Shown here piece by piece: positions 1-6,162 of a stretch of 64,000 nucleotides of DNA; positions within the stretch are counted from its first letter, which is position 1; every line of letters begins with the position of its first letter. Source of the stretch: Paraburkholderia atlantica (GTDB taxonomy: Bacteria; Pseudomonadota; Gammaproteobacteria; Burkholderiales; Burkholderiaceae). The stretch spans positions 1-64,000 of the forward strand of contig NZ_WHNQ01000028.1 of the NCBI RefSeq assembly GCF_009362785.1. Reading direction: 5' to 3'. The notes beneath the pieces were generated by a model that made no database searches, was not told the DNA's origin, and saw only the letters and a list, made by a program, of their open reading frames with translations. The position numbers and the translations under genes are program-made.

Positions 1-273
1 AGTGCGATGCTCGAGCAGTGGTGTACCAACGTGATGCGCTCCAAGGTTGAACCGATGAAGGAGGTCGCCCGCATGATACGCAAGCATTTCGACGGCATCG
101 TCGCATGGACCCAGACGCGCCAGACCAACGGCTTTCTGGAAGCACTCAACGGCCTGTTTCAAGCCGCCAAGCGACGCGCTCGTGGCTACGCAAACCTCGA
201 AACTATGCGCACCGTGCTGTTCCTGATCGCCGGCAAGCTCAACTTCGCGTCGATCAATCCGCACGCTGCATAA
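1..273 (+). mobile_element. ISL3-family transposase, C-terminal fragment (cut by window edge)
   Basis: The frame is open at base 1 and ends at the stop at 271-273, so only the last 90 or so residues are in view. The residues FDGIVAWTQTRQTNGFLEALN and the following QAAKRRARGYANLETMRTV match the C-terminal end of the DDE domain of ISL3-type transposases, where the late catalytic acidic residue (E in the LEALN stretch) sits. This is family recognition by eye. Whether the gene is complete upstream cannot be seen. It lies in the element bounded by the tRNA-Leu-linked integrase. Confidence 0.8.
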
Positions 274-279
274 CCCATT

Positions 280-296
280 CAAATTTCAAAAGAGCC
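280..296. repeat. Possible right terminal inverted repeat of the ISL3-type element
   Basis: Directly after the transposase stop is CAAATTTCAAAAGAGCC. Its reverse complement begins GGCTCTTT, the kind of terminal sequence ISL3-family elements carry. The left end is outside the window, so the pairing cannot be confirmed. Confidence 0.35.
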
Positions 297-1058
297 AAAT
301 ATTTTTTCTGCCTTATCCGGTGTCTCGCCGATGCACGTGGAATTACACGCGTGCGTCGCTCATGGACAGTAGCATCAGTGGCTGCGAATACTGTGTGCCC
401 ATCGATTCACGTCGAAAGAAAACCGCAACGCATTTGACGTGACCGAAGAACGAACGCGACGCACCATCGCCTTGCTTCACCATCGCCATACCGTCTCCGC
501 GTCCGGTCACGCAGCTTGTACGGATGTTCACTGCTATGCGACGGAAGATCGAAGGTGCATGCCACTGCTTTGCACCAGGTGGCACTGTCGAACACGTTGG
601 ACGTCAACTGCTTGCCGACGAGTTTTCTCCGTGCATCACACCCGAGGCGCACAGCACGCGCAAATAATGCTCAACTCGCCCGCTCCGTTGCATCACGACC
701 TTTAATTGCACAACCAACGGCAGTCACACGGAAGCGCATTTCTGCTGTGCATGGCTGCACAGCGCGCACACCGAAGTCACACCCGGGGCCAAAAACAACA
801 TGAAAATCGAGGGATGGCAGGATAGGCTATCGCCGGTTTTGGGCGCCATTAGAGATGTGGTGTTGCGGGAAACTCAGATTAGTCAGACCAGCAAGCGGCC
901 CGCCCAATGCTCCAGTCAGCGCGCAGGTTGGCCAGAGCACATTTCCGTCCCTAGCCGAGTGATCCAAATCGTCGTCAGTCCGCCAGCGGATATTCAGCGA
1001 ACTCTATAGCCTGACTGAATAGCACTTCACGGGAACTGCGAACGCCATTGCAAAGCGG
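297..1058. other. Gene-free stretch of the integrated element
   Basis: About 760 bases without a reading frame that resembles a known protein on either strand. Short open frames exist, but none has a convincing ribosome-binding site or family motif. It looks like decayed sequence between the IS end and the transposase and transglycosylase remnants. Confidence 0.5.
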
Positions 1059-1169
1059 CTAGTAGCAGAACGTATGGAGCGCGCAGCCGATACCATGCAC
1101 CACGCCGATCGCATAAGGATTGAATCCGGACTCGGTACGCACGATCGACTGAAGAAGCGTCAGCCGATG
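1059..1169 (-). pseudogene. Lytic transglycosylase (VirB1-like) fragment
   Basis: On the minus strand about 37 codons read LLQSIVRTESGFNPYAIGVV plus a short tail. This matches the catalytic-glutamate motif (E-S-x-F-N-P-x-A-x-G-V) of VirB1/SLT-type lytic transglycosylases. Nothing before or after belongs to the family, so this is a fragment. Such genes are common in conjugative elements, which fits an integrated element. It begins where the IS5-type fragment ends, so the junction is probably an old recombination point. Confidence 0.5.
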
Positions 1170-1270
1170 TTCCGGTGTACGCGCACGATGGCCGAATCGA
1201 TCAAAACACGCTTGATCTCGGTTTCGTCGGCCCCGGCGCGGATCACGCGTTCCCACACACCCTTAGCAAC
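1160..1270 (-). pseudogene. IS5-family transposase fragment
   Basis: The minus strand reads KGVWERVI, then KRVLIDSAIVRVHRN, then a stop. IS5-family transposases have a very similar stretch (the ID[AS]T-V-R-A-H motif with the first catalytic Asp). Only about 35 codons are recognisable, so it is a remnant. The identification rests on this motif alone. Confidence 0.5.
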
Positions 1271-1360
1271 GTTACCTGGAACAACGCATATACACGGTAT
1301 GCCGTCGTCCGAACGCCTTCGGAATACCGCGCGCCACGGGCACATGATACGGATGACTCG

Positions 1361-2575
1361 CTATGTGCGCGTACCCGCCGCAATTGCGCCGGTCTTCAGC
1401 CGTTCAAGATAATCGGCCCACTCCTGCATCATCGTCCGACGTTCTCTAATGAATTTCGTGCGATTGTAGGCAGAGCCCAAGTTATCAGGCACCGCATGCG
1501 CGAGCTGATGCTCGATCACCTCTGGTTTATGTTCAAGCTCTTCATGCAGGATCGTTCGTGCCATGGCGCGAAAGCCGTGGCCCGTGATTTCCGTGCGTGT
1601 GTCGTACCCCAAGCGGCGCAGCGCCGCGTTGATTGTGACTTCACTCATTGGACGCTTGCGATCGCGCGCGCCCGGGAACACGTATAAACCATTGCCGGTC
1701 AACGCCTTGAGTTCCCGCAAGATAGCGACGGCCTGTGCAGCGAGCGGTACAAGATGAGCCGTATCAGTTTTCGTCACCGCATAGCGCCATTCGGCGCGGT
1801 CCAGATTTATGTGGCTCCATTCTGCCGTACGAAGCTCGCCAGGCCGGACGAACAGCATCGGAGCAAGTCTGAGCGCGCAGAAAACCGGAAATGTGCCGCT
1901 AAAGCCATCGAACGCGCGCAGCATTTCACCTACTTTGTCCGGTTCAATGATCGACGCGAAGTGGGTTGTTTGCGCGGGTGGAATAGCCCCAACAAGATCG
2001 CGGGCTGGGTCCGACTTGCAGAAGTTCTCTTTGATCGCATATCGAAAGACTCGGCTAATTTCTCCGCGCAAGCGATGGGCGGTATAGCGCGCGCCGCGGC
2101 TATCGACGCGTTTCAGAGTCTCAAGAATCTCTGGGGCATCAATCTCGGAAATGGGACGTTTGCCGAGCCACGGGAACGCATCGTTCTTAAAACGCGCGAG
2201 CGTGTTCTCATGCTGGCGAGGTTCTACGTAGGATTTACGTTCTTGCATCCATGCCAATGCAATCGCTTCAAACGTATTGCCTGCTGCGAGTCGGGCTGCA
2301 CGCTTATCAGCCCTTTTTACCGCACTTGGGTCCATGCCCGCAGCTAGTCTCGTACGGACCTCGTCGCGCTTCTTCCGTGCCGCAGCCAATGACACATCCG
2401 GATAAACGCCGAGAGCGAGTGTTTTGTCCTTGCCCGCGAACCGGTAATTCATACGCCAGTATTTGGCGCCAGACTTGTCCAGCTGGAGGTACATGCGACC
2501 ACCATCGGACAACCGATTGCCGGCGCCCTCTGGGTTGTAACGTGCGGTCCGCACCTGTGTGTCGGTGAGCGGCAT
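1361..2575 (-). CDS. Tyrosine recombinase / integrase (P4-like, DUF4102 N-terminus)
   Basis: A site-specific recombinase of 404 residues. The N-terminal arm-binding domain (about residues 1-90) has the usual LSDGGRMYLQL and GVYPDVSLAAARKK stretches, followed by a core-binding domain to about 200. In the catalytic domain, the R of VRPGELRTAEW, the H-x-x-R of HGFRAMARTIL, the later H of EHQLAHAVP and the Y of AYNRTKF are visible. I chose the ATG at 2575 because GCAGGAGATA precedes it; the frame upstream of that runs into the tRNA terminator. The gene starts about 175 bp from the 3' end of tRNA-Leu and reads away from it, the usual arrangement for an element integrated in a tRNA gene. It appears intact. 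Confidence 0.93.
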   Translation of the reverse strand: MPLTDTQVRTARYNPEGAGNRLSDGGRMYLQLDKSGAKYWRMNYRFAGKDKTLALGVYPDVSLAAARKKRDEVRTRLAAGMDPSAVKRADKRAARLAAGNTFEAIALAWMQERKSYVEPRQHENTLARFKNDAFPWLGKRPISEIDAPEILETLKRVDSRGARYTAHRLRGEISRVFRYAIKENFCKSDPARDLVGAIPPAQTTHFASIIEPDKVGEMLRAFDGFSGTFPVFCALRLAPMLFVRPGELRTAEWSHINLDRAEWRYAVTKTDTAHLVPLAAQAVAILRELKALTGNGLYVFPGARDRKRPMSEVTINAALRRLGYDTRTEITGHGFRAMARTILHEELEHKPEVIEHQLAHAVPDNLGSAYNRTKFIRERRTMMQEWADYLERLKTGAIAAGTRT

Positions 2576-2678
2576 GGTGGTATCTCCTGCAGTACCACAG
2601 CAGAAATTCAGCCGATACCACCAAAAATACCACCAATTGCGCTGGCTGTCCCAGCACTTCACCGCACAATGCAGGAAA

Positions 2679-2715
2679 CAAAAAAACCCGCGAAGCCTTG
2701 TGCTGTCGCGGGTTT
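2679..2715 (-). terminator. Rho-independent terminator after tRNA-Leu
   Basis: Read on the minus strand, AACCCGCGA pairs with TCGCGGGTT around a 12-base loop and is followed by a run of T. It lies just beyond the 3' end of the tRNA and before the integrase start. Confidence 0.75.
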
Positions 2716-2748
2716 CCGTATTTCTCCGGAACTTGCCGGAATATACTT

Positions 2749-2790
2749 TGGTGCCCAGGGCGGGATTTGAACCCACACGCCTTTCGGCGC
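2749..2790. other. Probable attachment site (3' part of tRNA-Leu)
   Basis: P4-type integrases usually recombine in the anticodon-to-3' part of a tRNA gene, and the integrase starts next to this end. The exact core cannot be defined because the second copy would lie to the left of the window. The interval is an inference from layout. Confidence 0.35.
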
Positions 2791-2833
2791 TACCCCCTCA
2801 AGATAGTGCGTCTACCAATTTCGCCACCTGGGC
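2749..2833 (-). tRNA. tRNA-Leu (anticodon GAG)
   Basis: On the minus strand the acceptor arms GCCCAGG and CCTGGGC pair. The D-arm reads GGCGAAATTGGTAGACGC and the T-arm GGGTTCAAATCCC, and the 3' CCA is encoded at 2749-2751. The anticodon stem-loop CTATC-TTGAGGG-GGTAG gives GAG. A long variable arm (GCGCCGAAAGGCGT) marks it as a class II Leu tRNA. The full cloverleaf is intact. Confidence 0.95.
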
Positions 2834-2940
2834 AGAGGGGCGCCATTGTATCAGCTAAAATTTTTTTTTGAAGCCCCTCGCGTGATTTTGTTCGGCGGCT
2901 GAGATACCGGTCGAAGAAACGATGAGGCGTCCACGCACTA

Positions 2941-3195
2941 TCGCTCTCCGGCGGCCGATTCAAGAGCAGCGATCTGCTGCCGATTCGCGATGACCGTTCC
3001 ACCGAAGTCATTTTCTATGGATCGCGCGGCGGCCCGCTTTCGTCGCGCGCACAGGAAGCGGCTCAAAAACTCTTCGCCGCCACCGATGCATTGCTTCCAC
3101 CCACTTCGTCAAATCTGTTCGGCGAGCGGTGTATCGCCGATACGGACCTCGCATTGATCGTCAATAGAACTGGCAACGACCAGCAACATATCTGA
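2941..3195 (+). pseudogene. YfcF-like glutathione transferase remnant
   Basis: About 85 codons in one frame read like the C-terminal half of YfcF-type glutathione transferases: SSDLLPIRDDRSTEVIFY, GPLSSRAQEAAQKLFAATDA and NLFGERCIADTDLALIVNR. The usual N-terminal thioredoxin-like half is missing, there is a stop just upstream in this frame, and the C-terminus ends early at a TGA (3193-3195). It is therefore a decayed fragment beside the tRNA, on the side away from the integrase. Confidence 0.7.
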
Positions 3196-3231
3196 ATAGA
3201 GACGCATTAAAAGATGCAGTAAAAGCGAATA

Positions 3232-3390
3232 TTACATTCTCGTTTTCTCAGACCGTCGCTTCTCCGTCAGTGCCCGATTTCGCGCCCGCTCTCTTTGCTG
3301 CCTCACGCGTAGGATGCTGACAACAATCAGCGCGATTGCAAGCACCGACAATTCGATAATTGCGGGAATTCGAATGGGATCATGAAACAT
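3232..3390 (-). CDS. Small single-pass membrane protein, 52 residues
   Basis: The protein starts MFHDPIRIPA, then has a hydrophobic helix (IIELSVLAIALIVVSILRV, about residues 11-29) and a very basic tail (RQQRERARNRALTEKRRSEKTRM). A clear Shine-Dalgarno sequence, ACGGAGG, lies 6 bases before the ATG. The clean helix, charged tail and ribosome-binding site argue that it is real, with an N-out/C-in topology. I do not recognise a family. It stands alone, divergent from ctaG. Confidence 0.6.
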   Translation of the reverse strand: MFHDPIRIPAIIELSVLAIALIVVSILRVRQQRERARNRALTEKRRSEKTRM

Positions 3391-3713
3391 GGCGGGCCTC
3401 CGTCACATGATTTCATCATAGTATGCCGGGTAAGCCGCGCCTGAAGTATTGCGCCGCACCATCGCAGTCTTATCGCCGCCATTACATCAGCCTTTATTCT
3501 GCCGGCAAAAAAGCGCGAGTGACAAAATGAAAACATTCTGTCACGCAAAAACTTTCATGATTCGGATAGCCGTCCCTAAACAGATTATTTGCGCTAGAGT
3601 ACACAAGCGATCAGTTGGATCGTGAGCCGTCCCGACAATTCAAAGGTGCTATCTGTCACGCTATTGCTCTCGTGTACTAAAGAGGCACCTGGACTCGTTG
3701 AAGACATCGCGCC
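3391..3713. other. Intergenic region between divergent small membrane protein and ctaG
   Basis: 323 bases, more AT-rich than the flanking genes. It must hold the promoters for the leftward small gene and the rightward oxidase cluster. I see no strong sigma-70 pair, terminator or repeat. Confidence 0.4.
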
Positions 3714-4439
3714 ATGCCATATTTTCCAGTCGCTTACTGTGGTCCCGCGGCTGTCCCTGAAAGCTTGTGGTTGCGCTGGAATACGGACCCGCCATTGCTG
3801 GTCGCGCTCGCGGCGCTCGCATGGGTCGTGGCGAGCGGCCGCACGGCGAGTCCACGGGCGGGATGGGGCGCCGTCGCGCTGATTGCCGTCGTGTTCGTGT
3901 CGCCGCTCTGCGCGTTGTCCTCTGCATTGTTCTCCGCGCGCGTCACTCATCACGTCATTCTGATCGCTGCAGTGGCTCCCCTGCTCGCCCTTGCGTTTCC
4001 GCTGACGCGCCTCGCACATCCGCCGCTCGTGCCGGTGGTCGCAGCGCATGCGGTGATCATCTGGCTGTGGCATGCGCCCGGGCCCTATGGGTGGGGACTC
4101 GCGACGCTGCCCGGCTACTGGCTGATGCAGATCACTTTGCTTGGCAGTTCATGGCTCATGTGGCGCAGCATCTTCTCGCCGTCGCTGCCGACCGGCCCCG
4201 CGCTAATGGCGCTCGTCGCGACGATCGGCCATATGGGTTTGCTCGGCGCGTTGATCGTGTTCGCGCCGGTGCCGCTCTACGTCGCGCACTTCGCGACCAC
4301 CGCCGCGTGGGGGCTCACTCCGCTCGCCGACCAGCAACTCGCCGGACTGTTGATGTGGGTACTGGCGATGATCCCTTATCTCGCGGCAGGACTTTCGCTC
4401 GTCTGGTCGAGCCTGCGCGGCAGAGAGCCCGCGCTGTGA
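3714..4439 (+). CDS. ctaG: Cytochrome c oxidase assembly factor CtaG (caa3 type)
   Basis: An integral membrane protein of 241 residues with about seven hydrophobic segments, of the CtaG_caa3 family (not the Cox11-type CtaG). Family members help deliver copper to, or assemble, haem-copper oxidases. The motifs WNTDPPLL at the start, THHVILIAAVAPLLAL, WLWHAPGPY and GHMGLLGALIVFAP are typical, with conserved His residues inside membrane segments. It is first in the oxidase cluster and its stop overlaps the start of the next gene by four bases (GTGA), so the two are translationally coupled. The ribosome-binding site is weak. Confidence 0.85.
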   Translation: MPYFPVAYCGPAAVPESLWLRWNTDPPLLVALAALAWVVASGRTASPRAGWGAVALIAVVFVSPLCALSSALFSARVTHHVILIAAVAPLLALAFPLTRLAHPPLVPVVAAHAVIIWLWHAPGPYGWGLATLPGYWLMQITLLGSSWLMWRSIFSPSLPTGPALMALVATIGHMGLLGALIVFAPVPLYVAHFATTAAWGLTPLADQQLAGLLMWVLAMIPYLAAGLSLVWSSLRGREPAL

Positions 4440-4948
4440 CGACCCTTCTGAAGTTCATTCATCTGGCCGCGATCGCGATCTGGTCGGGCGGTTTGCTCGT
4501 GCTGCCGTATCTGTTCTGGCAGCGTCGCGGGCTGGCGGCCGGCACCGAGCTCGACCGTCTTCACCGCATCACGCGTCTCGTGTTCGTCGAACTGACTTCG
4601 CCCGCCGCTTTCGTCGCGATTGCGAGCGGCACCGCGCTGATTTTTCTGCAGGCCACGTTCGTCGAATGGTTCACGGCGAAGATGGTGTTCGTCGGCATCA
4701 TGGCGATGCTGCACGTGCTGGCCGGCCTCGTACTGCACGATCTGTATCTGCCCGATGGCCGCTTCAGCCGTGCCTCGGCGATCGCGCTGACCATCGCTTA
4801 TCTGATTGTGATCGTCGCGATCATCTGGATCGTGCTGGCCAAGCCCCACATCGACTCGAATCTGCTGGCCCCGCATCTGTTCGAACCCGGCGGACTTGGC
4901 CGCTGGCTGCATCACTCCTTCGGCGAAACGAGAATCCCCACGCCATGA
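4436..4948 (+). CDS. CopD/DUF2269-like integral membrane protein
   Basis: 170 residues with four predicted membrane helices. It starts with the GTG at 4436, which overlaps the ctaG stop. The first helix carries LKFIHLAAIAIWSGGLLVLP, with the His and W-x-G-G pattern seen in CopD and DUF2269 proteins, and a second His lies in MAMLHVLAGLVLHDLY. Position suggests an accessory role in oxidase assembly or copper handling; that is inference. The last 37 bases overlap the convergent DUF2231 gene. Confidence 0.7.
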   Translation: MTTLLKFIHLAAIAIWSGGLLVLPYLFWQRRGLAAGTELDRLHRITRLVFVELTSPAAFVAIASGTALIFLQATFVEWFTAKMVFVGIMAMLHVLAGLVLHDLYLPDGRFSRASAIALTIAYLIVIVAIIWIVLAKPHIDSNLLAPHLFEPGGLGRWLHHSFGETRIPTP

Positions 4949-5424
4949 TCGAACACGAGCTTGCCTCCATGCCAGCCGGCGAAGCCCGTCATCACCGAGC
5001 TGAGCACCGACAGCACGAGCCCATGCGGCAGGATCTCATCGGGGTAATAGAGGCGCCCACCCCAGTTCGCTCCCGCGAGCGCGACGAGCGTCATCGCGGC
5101 GACCGCATGCGACCAGCTCGCTTCCTTCAGGCGGATGCCGCGCACCAGCAGCAGTTCGGCGGTACCTACCACGCTCGCGGCCACGCCGCTCCAGAATGCA
5201 AAGCCGGCGGCCCACAAGCCGGCGCGAATCCAGAACGGGTCGCCCGTCCACCAGTAGATCACGTCGACGCCCAACGTCGCGACGACGAACGCGATCGGGA
5301 AATGCACCATCATCACGTGAATCGGATGACCGACGAGCGCCACCGCCGAGCCCTTGTCGAGCCGCAACAGCTCGAGCATCACTTCACTTCGCGTCTCGCT
5401 TCCAGCATTGCCCTTGTTTGCCAT
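4912..5424 (-). CDS. DUF2231 domain membrane protein, antisense in the oxidase cluster
   Basis: 170 residues. The motif ALVGHPIHVMMVHFPIAFVV near residue 30 is characteristic of DUF2231 (a four-helix membrane protein family), followed by WWTGDPFWIRAG, a Gly-rich helix and a GFAGWHGGKLVF ending. The start is the ATG at 5424 with GCGAGGG nine bases upstream. It runs opposite to the oxidase genes, overlaps the end of the CopD-like gene and starts only about 50 bp from coxB, so it shares a small divergent promoter region with it. DUF2231 proteins often sit near haem or redox genes; the function is unknown. Confidence 0.8.
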   Translation of the reverse strand: MANKGNAGSETRSEVMLELLRLDKGSAVALVGHPIHVMMVHFPIAFVVATLGVDVIYWWTGDPFWIRAGLWAAGFAFWSGVAASVVGTAELLLVRGIRLKEASWSHAVAAMTLVALAGANWGGRLYYPDEILPHGLVLSVLSSVMTGFAGWHGGKLVFDHGVGILVSPKE

Positions 5425-5475
5425 GGTGGTGTGCCCTCGCATCGAACGCCCGGTGGTGCAAACCATCATAGCTGC

Positions 5476-6162
5476 TTGCGTCTGGCGGTCCAAGCCGGAT
5501 CGCTCGCCGCGTTGTCCGGCTGCACCGGGCCGTTGTCGACGCTCGAGCCATCGGGTCCGGCCGCCGCATCGATCGCCGGGCTGTGGTGGGTGATGCTCGC
5601 GGGCGCGGCGATCCTGTTCGCGATGGTGCTCGTGCTGTTTCTGCTGACGGTGTTCCGGCCCGGCTGGGGCTCGCATCTGTCGCCCGCGCGCTGGATCGTG
5701 TTCGGTGGCCTCGTGCTGCCTGCGGTGATCCTGATTCCGTTGATCTGCTACGCACTGTACGCGGGCGAGTTGCTGCTGCCGCTCCGCGCGCATGCGCCCG
5801 CACGCATCGAGGCGATCGCGCAGCAATGGCGCTGGACCTTCCGCTATCCGGAACTCGGCAACGTCGAAACCGACAACGTGCTGCATCTGCCGGCGCGCAC
5901 GCCAGTCGACATCTCCGTGACCAGCATGGACGTCGTGCACGCGTTCTGGATTCCGCGCTTCGCGGGCAAGATCGACGCCGTGCCGGGCCACCAGAACCTG
6001 CTGCGCATCGAGGCCGACGTGCCCGGCCAGTACGCCGGACAATGCAACGAGTTTTGCGGCATCGGTCATGCGGGGATGCGCTTCACCGTGATCGTCGATC
6101 GTCCGGAAGATTTCCCGGCTGCCGTCAAAAGTGCCGCCGCCAACGGGGAGGTGAAGAAATGA
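5476..6162 (+). CDS. coxB: Cytochrome c oxidase subunit II
   Basis: About 228 residues. With the TTG at 5476 the protein begins as a lipoprotein signal ending LAALSGC, followed by two transmembrane helices and a periplasmic cupredoxin domain. The CuA ligands are present: H155 (VVHAFWIP), then C190, C194, H198 and M201 in GQCNEFCGIGHAGM. The Q-Q-W-R-W-x-F docking motif is intact. There is no C-terminal cytochrome c domain. An alternative GTG start at 5431 would spoil the signal peptide, so I prefer 5476, although the ribosome-binding site is poor. The stop overlaps the next start (ATGA). Confidence 0.9.
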   Translation: MRLAVQAGSLAALSGCTGPLSTLEPSGPAAASIAGLWWVMLAGAAILFAMVLVLFLLTVFRPGWGSHLSPARWIVFGGLVLPAVILIPLICYALYAGELLLPLRAHAPARIEAIAQQWRWTFRYPELGNVETDNVLHLPARTPVDISVTSMDVVHAFWIPRFAGKIDAVPGHQNLLRIEADVPGQYAGQCNEFCGIGHAGMRFTVIVDRPEDFPAAVKSAAANGEVKK

